32,317 bases of DNA, taken from an uncultured Bacteroidales bacterium (GTDB taxonomy: Bacteria > Bacteroidota > Bacteroidia > Bacteroidales > Bacteroidaceae). The DNA lies in NCBI GenBank assembly GCA_937876995.1, contig CALEFD010000039.1, positions 1-32,317 on the forward strand, given 5' to 3'. Under the pieces are notes generated by a model, which was not told the DNA's origin, made no database searches, and saw nothing but the letters and a program-made list of their open reading frames with translations. The translations under genes and the position numbers were made by a program. Shown piece by piece: positions 24,527 to 32,317 of this stretch (positions are counted from its first letter, which is position 1; each line of letters opens with the position of its first letter).

Positions 24527-25135
24527 ATGAAAAGAAGTAATGCACACATACTGATAATCATAGCATTATTGACCATTCCGCAAATGATGTTTGCCGACAA
24601 GTCAAAGCAGGACAAGATAAATGTGGCGCTGAGTACCGTCTATAAAGGCGATACCATTCCCTCTTTCGACCTATATGAAGTTACCATTTATGGCAGAAGG
24701 ACTTTTACCAACGTACGCAAACAACGCAGATATGATAAGTTGGTTCATAATGTAATGAAGACCTATCCTTTGGCAAAAGAGGTTAAGGGGATATTGGTTG
24801 AGACATATCTTTATTTACAGACATTACCCGACGATGATGCAAAACAGAAACATATAGAACAGGTTGAAAAGGGTGTTTGGGATCAATATCTGCCTGAAAT
24901 GAAAAAACTGACTCTTTCACAGGGTAAACTGCTAATAAAACTGATTGACCGAGAGTGTAATCAGACAGGTTTTGAACTGATAAATGCCTTTATGGGTGGT
25001 TTTAAAGCTAATTTTTACCAAGTGTTTGCATCGCTTTTTGGAGCAACATTGAAAAAGGAATATGACCCTCAAAACAATGAAGAAGATGAAGCTATTGAAG
25101 AAATCATATACCTTATAGACCATGATATGTTGTAA
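24527..25135 (+). CDS. DUF4294 domain secreted protein
   Basis: The 202-residue protein begins with a signal peptide (MKRSNAHILIIIALLTIPQMMFA) and should be periplasmic. The pattern YKGDTIPSFDLYEVTIYGRR, then KQRRYDKLVHNVMKTYPLAK, SQGKLLIKLIDRECNQTGFE and LFGATLKKEYDP is the conserved frame of DUF4294, a family largely restricted to Bacteroidota with no known function. It ends in a very acidic stretch (NNEEDEAIEEII). The gene has its own promoter, is divergent from the HhH/barrel gene and is followed after 66 bases by ychF, which has a separate promoter. In other Bacteroidota, DUF4294 genes occur in different contexts, so no role can be inferred from neighbours. Confidence 0.85.
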   Translation: MKRSNAHILIIIALLTIPQMMFADKSKQDKINVALSTVYKGDTIPSFDLYEVTIYGRRTFTNVRKQRRYDKLVHNVMKTYPLAKEVKGILVETYLYLQTLPDDDAKQKHIEQVEKGVWDQYLPEMKKLTLSQGKLLIKLIDRECNQTGFELINAFMGGFKANFYQVFASLFGATLKKEYDPQNNEEDEAIEEIIYLIDHDML

Positions 25136-25160
25136 TAAACGCACAAAATGAGTACTTTTG
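25130..25160 (+). promoter_or_regulatory. Promoter of ychF (and probably lgt)
   Basis: GTTG at 25129-25132 overlaps the DUF4294 stop region, and TACTTTTG at 25153-25160 is an exact -7 box after a 20-bp spacer. The ychF ATG follows 41 bases after the -7 box. Confidence 0.65.
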
Positions 25161-25201
25161 AAAAATTTTTCACTAAAACTGGAATAAACGAATAATAAGA
25201 T

Positions 25202-26302
25202 ATGGCATTACAATGCGGAATAGTAGGACTGCCCAACGTAGGTAAGTCAACCCTTTTTAACTGTCTGTCAAGCGCAAAGGCGCAGGCAGCAAACTTTCCT
25301 TTCTGTACAATAGAACCTAATGTAGGTACTATAAATGTACCCGATGAACGATTGAACAAACTGGCAGAACTGGTCAATCCCGGCAGAATTGTTCCGGCTA
25401 CGGTAGAAATTGTTGATATAGCAGGATTGGTAAAAGGTGCCAGCAAAGGCGAAGGACTGGGTAATAAATTTTTGGCTAACATCAGAGAGACCGATGCCAT
25501 TATTCACGTGTTGCGTTGTTTTGATGACGAAAATGTAACCCACGTAGATGGTAGTGTAAACCCTATCCGCGATAAAGAGATTATAGATACAGAGCTTCAG
25601 ATTAAGGATTTGGAGAGCGTAGAACTGCGCTTACAGAAAATTCAGAAACAGGCTGCCGCAGGCGACAAGAACGCAAAGGTGGTATGTAATCTGCTGCTAC
25701 GTTACAAGGAGGCTCTCTTGCAGGGAAAATCGGCAAGAACAGTGGCATTGGAATCTAAAGAGGAAGAGAAGATTTCTCAGGAACTATTTCTGCTTACATC
25801 AAAACCTGTTCTCTACGTTTGTAATGTAGATGAGGGCAGCGCCATAAACGGAAACAAATATGTGGATATGGTGCGCGATGCCATTAAAGATGAAAATGCT
25901 CAGTTGCTGGTTATTGCTGCCAAAACGGAATCGGAAATAGCCGAACTGGATTCATACGAAGACAGACAGATGTTCCTTGAAGAGATTGGATTAGAGGAAT
26001 CGGGAGTGTCAAAGCTTATCAAATCGGCATACACCCTGTTAGACCTACAGACATTTATCACTGCAGGTCCCATGGAGGTAAAGGCTTGGACATACCGCAA
26101 AGGTTGGAAAGCTCCCCAGTGTGCCGGTGTTATTCATACCGATTTTGAAAAGGGATTCATTCGCGCAGAGGTTATCAAATACGACGACTACGTGGAATTA
26201 GGTTCCGAAGCAGCTGTTAAAGAGGCAGGAAAATTGGGCGTGGAAGGAAAAGAGTATGTTGTACAGGACGGCGACATAATGCACTTCAGATTCAACGTAT
26301 AA
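25202..26302 (+). CDS. ychF: Redox-regulated ATPase YchF (Obg family)
   Basis: YchF/OLA1 is a conserved Obg-family P-loop protein that prefers ATP over GTP and binds ribosomes; in E. coli it affects stress responses. The 366-residue sequence has the G1 motif GLPNVGKS at residues 9-16, NFPFCTIEPNVG as switch I, DIAGLVKGASKGEGLGNKFL as switch II, and NVDE at 208-211 in place of the GTPase NKxD motif, which explains ATP preference. The C-terminal TGS-like domain is complete (from FITAGPMEVKAWTYRKGWKA to YVVQDGDIMHFRFNV). lgt starts 13 bases after the stop, so they are probably co-transcribed. Confidence 0.97.
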   Translation: MALQCGIVGLPNVGKSTLFNCLSSAKAQAANFPFCTIEPNVGTINVPDERLNKLAELVNPGRIVPATVEIVDIAGLVKGASKGEGLGNKFLANIRETDAIIHVLRCFDDENVTHVDGSVNPIRDKEIIDTELQIKDLESVELRLQKIQKQAAAGDKNAKVVCNLLLRYKEALLQGKSARTVALESKEEEKISQELFLLTSKPVLYVCNVDEGSAINGNKYVDMVRDAIKDENAQLLVIAAKTESEIAELDSYEDRQMFLEEIGLEESGVSKLIKSAYTLLDLQTFITAGPMEVKAWTYRKGWKAPQCAGVIHTDFEKGFIRAEVIKYDDYVELGSEAAVKEAGKLGVEGKEYVVQDGDIMHFRFNV

Positions 26303-26315
26303 AATTTAAAACACT

Positions 26316-27161
26316 ATGTTCAACCTATTATCTGTTGTTTGGAATCCTGAACTTGAACTGTTCAGACTGTTTGGACTGCCTGTTAGATACTATTCGCTTA
26401 TGTGGTGTATAGGACTGGTGGCTGCATATTTTTTGGTTAGAAAGTTCTTTAAAGACCGAAAGATAAGCGACGACACATTTGAACCGCTATTTATTTACTG
26501 CTTTTTGGGTATCCTGATAGGCGCACGTTTGGGACATTGTATTTTCTATCAGCCGGACTACTATCTAAGCAGTTTTGAACATATTATAGAGATGTTGCTG
26601 CCTATAGCTTTCACTCCAAATGGTGTAAAGATGGTAGGATATGCAGGATTGGCAAGCCACGGCGGAACAATAGGTATATTTATAGCTATATATCTCTATT
26701 GCAGAAAGTACAAAGTTAAACTTTTAGAGGTGGTGGATATGATTTGTGTAGCCACACCTTTTACAGCGGGCTGCATACGTATTGGCAACCTGATGAATTC
26801 AGAGATAGTGGGAAAGGCCACTGGTACCGATTGGGGATTTATCTTTGCTGCACTTGGCGAAGATTTTCCACGTCATCCGGCACAACTTTATGAAGCTATA
26901 GCCTATTTTATCATCTTTATTATATCTATCCTTATATATAAGAAGCATAAAGATATGGTTGGTAGCGGTTTCTATTTTGGTTTCTGTCTGGCCACAATCT
27001 TTACATTCCGTTTTTTTGTGGAGTTCTGCAAAGAGGTTCAGGTAGATTTTGAAGAGGGAATGGCTTTAGATATGGGACAGATACTAAGTATTCCGTTTAT
27101 GTTGATAGGCGCATATTTTATTTATAGAGGTATTAAACTTAAAATTAAAGCAAAAAAATAG
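26316..27161 (+). CDS. lgt: Prolipoprotein diacylglyceryl transferase (Lgt)
   Basis: Lgt attaches diacylglycerol from phosphatidylglycerol to the lipobox cysteine of prolipoproteins, the first step of lipoprotein maturation in the inner membrane. The 281-residue protein has about seven hydrophobic helices. It shows HGGTIG at residues 115-120, the signature RIGNLMNSEIVG starting at Arg155, and HPAQLYEA, all expected for the family. Two lipoprotein genes with good lipoboxes lie directly downstream and DPP III upstream is also a predicted lipoprotein, but Lgt serves all cell lipoproteins. It follows ychF by 13 bases; a palindromic repeat element separates it from the next gene. Confidence 0.96.
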   Translation: MFNLLSVVWNPELELFRLFGLPVRYYSLMWCIGLVAAYFLVRKFFKDRKISDDTFEPLFIYCFLGILIGARLGHCIFYQPDYYLSSFEHIIEMLLPIAFTPNGVKMVGYAGLASHGGTIGIFIAIYLYCRKYKVKLLEVVDMICVATPFTAGCIRIGNLMNSEIVGKATGTDWGFIFAALGEDFPRHPAQLYEAIAYFIIFIISILIYKKHKDMVGSGFYFGFCLATIFTFRFFVEFCKEVQVDFEEGMALDMGQILSIPFMLIGAYFIYRGIKLKIKAKK

Positions 27162-27191
27162 AGGAGATATTTACACTGAAGATTTTAACCT

Positions 27192-27278
27192 AAAAACACG
27201 AATAAGTGAGCGAGAAATATCAAGCTTGCTTGAATATTTTTCAAAGCGAACGCAAGTATTTTATCTAAAAAAACACGA
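27192..27278. repeat. Dispersed palindromic element, copy 2
   Basis: The 10-bp sequence AAAAACACGA flanks the element directly (27192-27201 and 27269-27278). The centre is a hairpin with AAATAT-CAAGC (27215-27225) against GCTTG-A-ATATTT (27228-27239), one bulged base, bordered by AGTGAGCGAG and TCAAAGCGAACGCA. These outer arms match, with one change each, the reverse complement of the element at 11615-11699. It fills most of the gap between lgt and the next gene. Confidence 0.6.
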
Positions 27279-27282
27279 GATA

Positions 27283-28620
27283 ATGAACACACAAAATTTT
27301 TTGGGAAAAACACTTTTGGTACTCACTGTTACGTCTTGTACCTATAGTAACAATGCACTGGAACAGGCATTGCAAAGCGCAGGAAATAATCGTCCTGAAT
27401 TGGAAAAGGTTTTGGAACATTACAGTCTGGAACCTGAAAAGCTGAAAGCCACACATTTTCTTATTGAAAATATGCCGGCACACTACTCTTACAGTGATAG
27501 TATAGGTATTCGGCACTATTATGACAGAGCCCTGGAGATATTATCACAGGAACAACTTACACCGGAACAACAACGCGATTCGTTATTGCATATCAGCAAA
27601 ACGCAATATGCCGATATCAGCAAAAGTTCTATCCCGGACAATCAGATTATTGGTTCAGACTATCTTATTCACAGCATAGACCATGCTTTTGAAAGCTGGA
27701 AAAAGTATCCGTGGGCAAAACATCTGAATTTTGAGGAGTTTTTGGAATGGTTGCTACCATACAAAATGGTGGAATTTCAGGAACTGGACTATTGGCGCGA
27801 CACACTTTTTACCCATTTCACCGACAATTTAAGGGCTATGATACCGGATGATGTGGAGTACAACACTACTCTTAAGACCGCAGAAACTATAAAGAACGAA
27901 GTGGCAACAGAGATGAACAGGTATGGTCTTTATACAGAGAGCGGACTGCCTCTGTTGAGTGCCCGTTTACTGCACAGACAGACATTTGGCAATATACCGG
28001 ATTACGCATTGGTAGGCGCATTGGCACTAAGAAGCGCAGGTATTCCTGTCGTTCTTGACGAGACACCTGTAGGTGCGCGTTTCGAAGCTGCCTCACGTTG
28101 GTTTGTGGTACTCTCTGACAGAGGTACTGAAGAGTGGTCGGAATGGGATTTATCTACCAACATTGGCTGGGGTTTCTTTCCTTATGAACGCGGCCCCAAA
28201 GTATTCCGTAACAGTTATGCCATAAACAGAGAACGTTATCTATATAAAAAAAGAGCAAAGTATATCTATCCGTTTGAACTAAGCAAACAGGATATTACAG
28301 ATAGATATTTCAGAACATCAGATATTGAAATACCTATAGAAAAAGGTCTTCGTTTGGCTGATAGATATGTCTATATTGCATCGGCAGTAAGAGATGAAAA
28401 AATCTGGCAGATAGTAGATTTTGGCACTCTGAAACATAGAAGAGCGCATTTCAAAAAGATGGGAAGAGAAGTTCTATACAAAGCTTTTGGATACGATGGA
28501 GATGAACTTATACCCATCTGTAAACCGTTTATCCTGCATAAGAACGGAGAGATAGAGTATATAAATGAAGATACCATTCATTCAGAACATCTTGATATTT
28601 GGAAAAATAACTCACTATAA
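27283..28620 (+). CDS. Transglutaminase-like lipoprotein, catalytic residues lost
   Basis: This 445-residue protein begins MNTQNFLGKTLLVLTVTSC, a lipoprotein signal with the probable lipidated Cys19. It is a clear paralogue of the next gene along its whole length (shared VLEHYS, NMPAHYSYS, SIDHAF, WAKHL, EWLLPYK, YWRDTL, SINRER-like AINRERYLYK and PFILH.NG.IEY blocks). At the transglutaminase core its paralogue has Cys239 and His272; here the same positions are Ile238 and Ser271, so thiol catalysis is not possible. It also stops before the C-terminal discoidin-like domain. A binding or regulatory role is an inference. I use the ATG at 27283; an upstream in-frame TTG at 27226 lies in the repeat element and would bury the lipobox signal. 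Confidence 0.85.
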   Translation: MNTQNFLGKTLLVLTVTSCTYSNNALEQALQSAGNNRPELEKVLEHYSLEPEKLKATHFLIENMPAHYSYSDSIGIRHYYDRALEILSQEQLTPEQQRDSLLHISKTQYADISKSSIPDNQIIGSDYLIHSIDHAFESWKKYPWAKHLNFEEFLEWLLPYKMVEFQELDYWRDTLFTHFTDNLRAMIPDDVEYNTTLKTAETIKNEVATEMNRYGLYTESGLPLLSARLLHRQTFGNIPDYALVGALALRSAGIPVVLDETPVGARFEAASRWFVVLSDRGTEEWSEWDLSTNIGWGFFPYERGPKVFRNSYAINRERYLYKKRAKYIYPFELSKQDITDRYFRTSDIEIPIEKGLRLADRYVYIASAVRDEKIWQIVDFGTLKHRRAHFKKMGREVLYKAFGYDGDELIPICKPFILHKNGEIEYINEDTIHSEHLDIWKNNSL

Positions 28621-28632
28621 CAGACTATAACT

Positions 28633-30591
28633 ATGAAAACAGATTTTTTGAGAAACACCATTCTATGCAGTGCTATACTGCTGATTTCAGCATGTAACAA
28701 TGAAAAACAGTATCTGAAATATGCATTGGAACAGGCAGGTGATAATCGTCATCAGTTAGAAAGGGTTCTGGAACACTATTCTAACGACAAAGAGAAACTG
28801 AATGCTGCGGAATACCTTATAAGTAATATGCCGGCACACTATTCGTACAGCACCAACGAGATTGATGAATACTACAGCATTGCTTTAGATATATTGCACA
28901 GAGATATGCCAGCGGAAAAACAGAGAGATACTCTGCGCACCATAAGCGAAAGCCGATTTTCTCATTTAGGAAGTAACATAATATCGGACACAAAGATTAT
29001 AACTGCCGATTATCTTATCTACAGCATAGATCACGCATTCATACAATGGAAAGAGCGTGATTGGGCAAAACACCTTACTTTCAATGAATTCTGCGAATGG
29101 TTGCTACCTTATAAAGTAGCAGAACTGCAATCGTTTGATTATTGGCGCGATACTCTTTCACTGCATTTTTCCGATAGTTTGAAGAAAGTACCTAAATCTG
29201 ATTTTAAACGTAACAGCATATATGGTGCAATAGATATTGTTCGCAATGAGATTCATTATGATTTACCGCCTCGAGTACTATGGGAAGATAGAGGCTGTAT
29301 AAAGTTACTCAGTGCAGAGACACTTGCCGCTATGCGTTTTGGCAGTTGTTTGGACTACGTTACTATGGGAACTATGACTTTCCGCAGTTTGGGACTGCCA
29401 TCAGTAGTGGATTGCATACCTATGTGGGGAAGGAACAAAGAGGGACACAGTTGGTTTACATTCCTTTCAGATAACGGCATAGAAACCCCTACCATGAACT
29501 CACTAATTGTTCCAGCAGGATTAGGATTTTACCCATACGAACGTATTCCCAAAATCTTTAGGCAGACATACTCTATAAATCGTGAACGAGTAATGTATAA
29601 AAACAGTGCCAAATATGCCTATCCATTTAATGTTTGCGAAAAGGATGTAACGGAAAAGTATTGCAAAACATCAGATATAACATTAGAGTTACTGCCCTAT
29701 GCAGATATTAAAGACCAATATGCCCATATAGCAATGGTTTCTCATTCCCCGGGTGGACCGGAATGGAACATACTGGATTTTGGAAAGATAAGAAGAGGTA
29801 AAGCCCACTTTAAAAATATGGGTAGAAATATGCTTTACATAGCATTAGGTTTTAATGGCGATATGCTTGTTCCCATTTCTAATCCGTTTATTCTGCATAC
29901 AAACGGCAGAATAGAGTATGTGAATGGACCGGGAGAAAAAACAGTAAGCATGGAACTACGCCGTAAGTACTATGAATCTTACAATGTGGTGGATATGAGA
30001 AGACGTATTCTTGGTGCAGAGATACAGTGTGCAAACCGTTCTGATTTCAGTGATGCCGTAACACTCTTCACCATAGATACCACTGCCATACCGTACAAAA
30101 TACCACTGCAAACAGATAAGCCGTACCGTTACTGGCGTTATCTCTCTGCCGGTGGCACATACGGCAGTATAGCAGAACTGAAGTTCTTTGATGAGACGGG
30201 CAGTAGCATTACAGGTACACCCATAGCCTGCGATTCGGCAAAAGCCGATGCCATAGCCTCTGCTTTTGATGATAACCTGCTCTCTAACTTTGAGACCGAA
30301 CAGCCGGATGGTAACTGGGTGGGAATGGATATGAAACGGGCAGTAAGGATAAGTGCCGTCAGCATATCGCCCAGAAGCGATGATAACGACATCTGTCCGG
30401 GCTGTGAATACGAATTGTTCTGTTGGGATGGCAAAAGGTGGAAATCACTGGGTTACAGGAAACCGGAAGGTAACACCCTATACTATGACAACCTGCCCTG
30501 CAACTGCTTGCTGTGGCTTAGAAACTACACGCGCGGCACCAATGAACGACCGTTCATAATAAACCAAAACAGAGAGATAGTATGGTGGTAG
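28633..30591 (+). CDS. Transglutaminase-like lipoprotein with C-terminal discoidin-like domain
   Basis: This 652-residue lipoprotein (MKTDFLRNTILCSAILLISAC, Cys21 lipidated) has a helical N-terminal part, a transglutaminase-like core near residues 225-330 and a beta-rich C-terminal domain at about 495-652. The core holds GSCLDY with Cys239 and EGHSWF with His272, the expected thiol-protease-type pair; the third, acidic residue cannot be fixed by eye. The C-terminal part (YWRYLSAGGTYGSIAELKFF, DNDICPGCEYELFCWDGKRW, LLWLRNYTRGTNERPF) looks like a galactose-binding/discoidin fold often fused to surface proteins in Bacteroidota. Substrate is unknown; peptide cleavage or cross-linking at the surface is likely. 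The gene starts 12 bases after its degenerate paralogue. Confidence 0.85.
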   Translation: MKTDFLRNTILCSAILLISACNNEKQYLKYALEQAGDNRHQLERVLEHYSNDKEKLNAAEYLISNMPAHYSYSTNEIDEYYSIALDILHRDMPAEKQRDTLRTISESRFSHLGSNIISDTKIITADYLIYSIDHAFIQWKERDWAKHLTFNEFCEWLLPYKVAELQSFDYWRDTLSLHFSDSLKKVPKSDFKRNSIYGAIDIVRNEIHYDLPPRVLWEDRGCIKLLSAETLAAMRFGSCLDYVTMGTMTFRSLGLPSVVDCIPMWGRNKEGHSWFTFLSDNGIETPTMNSLIVPAGLGFYPYERIPKIFRQTYSINRERVMYKNSAKYAYPFNVCEKDVTEKYCKTSDITLELLPYADIKDQYAHIAMVSHSPGGPEWNILDFGKIRRGKAHFKNMGRNMLYIALGFNGDMLVPISNPFILHTNGRIEYVNGPGEKTVSMELRRKYYESYNVVDMRRRILGAEIQCANRSDFSDAVTLFTIDTTAIPYKIPLQTDKPYRYWRYLSAGGTYGSIAELKFFDETGSSITGTPIACDSAKADAIASAFDDNLLSNFETEQPDGNWVGMDMKRAVRISAVSISPRSDDNDICPGCEYELFCWDGKRWKSLGYRKPEGNTLYYDNLPCNCLLWLRNYTRGTNERPFIINQNREIVWW

Positions 30592-30609
30592 AAAGTAACA
30601 GTAGTTATT

Positions 30610-32274
30610 ATGTTTAAGAATTCTGCAAAGTTCAATCTGACAGACTTTTCGGTAATGTTATTTACCGTAGTGATTGCTTTGTGTTATGTTTTTCAACATG
30701 GCACAGCCCGGGATGTGGTGTTTGAACGTATATTGGGCTGTGTGTTTGTTTATCTGTCTGTCAGATTGATTTGCAGTATTTTTCCTAAGACCATAAATTA
30801 TGCTACACTGTTATTTATATCCGGCTATTCTCTATTTGAAGCATATAAAGGGCTGTTACAGCTGTTGGGGGAACGTACATCAAACCACTATCTGTTTGCC
30901 TGTACCGGTTCATTCCTTAACCCGGGTCCTTATGGTGGTTTTCTGGCTGTCTGCATAGCTGTGCTTGGTGCATACGCTGTTACTACGTATAGAGAAATGG
31001 ATAAAACCCGGCAGAAGAGATTCGGATTGGAAAACATAAGTTACAGGATTACTTCCATAGCTTCGCTTGGCGCACTTATTCTTCTTCCTGCTACTCAAAG
31101 CCGTGCCGCCATTCTTGCTCTATGTTGCAGTGCATTACTTTTTGCAGTGCGTACTGAGAGATGGCGAAAACTGCTGAAACGTTACTTTCTGCCCATAACG
31201 GCTGTAGTGGTGGTGGCAGTGGTAGCTGCATACAGTTTTAAGAAACCATCTGCCGACGGACGTATGTTTATGAACCGCATCAGTTGGAAAGCAATGACAA
31301 TACACGGATTGTCAGGTGCCGGAATGGGTAATTTTGGTGGTGCTTATGCCACTGCACAGGCAGAACACTTTTATGCACAGACAGCGACAGAAGAAGACCT
31401 TTTTGATATATCTCTTCTTGACGAACATCAGCGTCTTACTGCCGGTTGTCCGGGTAACGCTTTTAATGAATATCTGCACATGGGTGTAGAGTGCGGACCT
31501 TTGGCTATGCTCTCTCTTATAGCTGTCATAATAAGTGCGGTGTTATGCTCTATGCGTAATGGTACAGTGTGGTGTTATGGAATAATGGTGTATGCTGTAT
31601 TTGCTCTGTTTTCCTATCCGTTCCATATCAAACAGCTGTGTATAATGTTACCCGTACTGTTGGCTCTGTGTGCAACCCCTAAAAACGGTGGAATAAGAGA
31701 TATTTCTTTAACGCAATACATACTGTTGACCTTAATAGGCGGTTTGTTTATTTCTGAATACCCCACTATTAAAGAGAGAAGAGAGGCTGAAAAGGAGTGG
31801 GAAAAGACAAAACAGTGGCATACTATGGAATACTTTGATTATGTGGTGGAAGATGCAGAACAGCTGTTACCACAAATGAAACAGAGTTATGAATTTCTGT
31901 TTGCCTATGGTCAGTCGCTGAATAAAGTAGGGCAGTATGAAAAGAGTGATTCCATACTGAAAATAGGAACTGAATTAAGTTCTGACCCCATGTTTTGGAA
32001 TGTGATGGGTAACAACAGTCTGGCACAGGGCAGATACCGTGAAGCCGAGGAACGTTACAAGCATGCCTTCTATATGGTTCCCAACAGACTGTATCCGCTC
32101 TATCTGCTTGCAAAGCTGTACCACGCGGAGGGCGATACGGTACGTTTCCTGCAGATGGCAGAAATGGTGGAAGAGTTCATTCCAAAAGTGGAATCTGTAA
32201 ATACTGAATCTCTGCGTACTGAAATAAGAGAACTAAAATCAACGTTAATTATGACCAATAACTGCAACCAATAG
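30610..32274 (+). CDS. O-antigen ligase/polymerase-like membrane protein with C-terminal TPRs
   Basis: This 554-residue protein has about ten membrane helices in its first 370 residues and belongs by pattern to the Wzy_C/WaaL/PglL group. TGSFLNPGPYGGF at residues 99-111 is the conserved loop with the invariant Asn-Pro, and SGAGMGNFGGAY plus AFNEYLHMGVECGP mark the large periplasmic loop before the last helices. From about residue 415 a soluble tail with tetratricopeptide-like repeats follows (SLNKVGQYEKSDSILKIGTE, NSLAQGRYREAEERYKHAF). This group transfers or polymerises lipid-linked glycans in the periplasm; which activity applies here cannot be told from sequence. It begins 18 bases after the transglutaminase gene and ends 43 bases before the window end, where nothing else is seen. 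Confidence 0.85.
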   Translation: MFKNSAKFNLTDFSVMLFTVVIALCYVFQHGTARDVVFERILGCVFVYLSVRLICSIFPKTINYATLLFISGYSLFEAYKGLLQLLGERTSNHYLFACTGSFLNPGPYGGFLAVCIAVLGAYAVTTYREMDKTRQKRFGLENISYRITSIASLGALILLPATQSRAAILALCCSALLFAVRTERWRKLLKRYFLPITAVVVVAVVAAYSFKKPSADGRMFMNRISWKAMTIHGLSGAGMGNFGGAYATAQAEHFYAQTATEEDLFDISLLDEHQRLTAGCPGNAFNEYLHMGVECGPLAMLSLIAVIISAVLCSMRNGTVWCYGIMVYAVFALFSYPFHIKQLCIMLPVLLALCATPKNGGIRDISLTQYILLTLIGGLFISEYPTIKERREAEKEWEKTKQWHTMEYFDYVVEDAEQLLPQMKQSYEFLFAYGQSLNKVGQYEKSDSILKIGTELSSDPMFWNVMGNNSLAQGRYREAEERYKHAFYMVPNRLYPLYLLAKLYHAEGDTVRFLQMAEMVEEFIPKVESVNTESLRTEIRELKSTLIMTNNCNQ

Positions 32275-32317
32275 AAACTGATTTTGTGAATATAAGAAAA
32301 TGAGAATTTCCTAGATT

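Noticed and set aside
27192..27278. Insertion sequence or CRISPR repeat for the palindromic elements
   Set aside because: There is no transposase nearby, the elements are under 90 bp, and they do not recur at regular spacing with spacers.
27226..27282. Longer start (TTG at 27226) for the first transglutaminase-like lipoprotein
   Set aside because: It begins inside the palindromic element and would put 19 charged residues before the lipoprotein signal that begins at 27283.

Overview
The window reads as a chromosomal segment of a Bacteroidota bacterium, most likely order Bacteroidales (Bacteroides/Prevotella-like); genus cannot be fixed by eye. The reasons are promoters of the Bacteroides type (TTTG, a spacer of about 20 bp, then TAnnTTTG), Shine-Dalgarno-poor starts, families largely confined to this phylum (DUF3098, DUF4294, DUF2723, an exported HhH protein with a barrel-like C-terminus) and the familiar order DUF3098-uppP-truB-queA-folK. 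No rRNA, tRNA, CRISPR array, transposase or phage gene is visible, and no gene-free stretch exceeds 300 bases.

Region 1 (1-6394, + strand) is one tightly packed operon: the end of a DUF3098 membrane protein, uppP (undecaprenyl-PP recycling), truB and queA (tRNA modification), folK (folate), a 40-codon ORF, a CgeB-like glycosyltransferase and a lipoprotein peptidase of the DPP III (M49) family. Region 2 (6395-10466, +) holds three separately transcribed genes: metK with a near-leaderless promoter and a strong terminator, a small secreted helical protein with its own terminator, and a long-chain acyl-CoA synthetase. Region 3 (10473-11444, - strand) is an MltD-like lytic transglycosylase convergent with the synthetase.

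Region 4 (11485-18538, +) begins with a dispersed palindromic element that supplies the promoter of an operon of an RlmL-like rRNA methyltransferase with a basic repeat tail, purD, a large DUF2723 GT-C-like membrane protein and a NodB-type deacetylase whose start overlaps the DUF2723 stop. Region 5 (18539-20734, -) is a radical SAM protein followed by dacB (PBP4). Region 6 (20774-22435, +) is a lone archaeal-type AAA ATPase/DUF234 gene, preceded by two 53-bp repeat units that carry alternating GTGGCAA/TTGCCAC sites around its promoter; it looks like an acquired, autoregulated cassette.

Region 7 (22436-25135) is a divergent pair: an exported HhH/barrel protein (-) and a DUF4294 secreted protein (+), with interleaved promoters. 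Region 8 (25202-32274, +) contains ychF, lgt, a second copy of the palindromic element, then two tandem transglutaminase-like lipoproteins and an O-antigen-ligase/polymerase-like membrane protein with C-terminal TPRs. The first transglutaminase-like lipoprotein has lost both the Cys and the His of the active site and the C-terminal discoidin-like domain, while the second keeps all three. Together lgt (lipid anchor), the lipoprotein pair and the Wzy/WaaL-type enzyme are the best candidate here for an undescribed envelope-modification unit. Everything was read by eye; no homology search was run.
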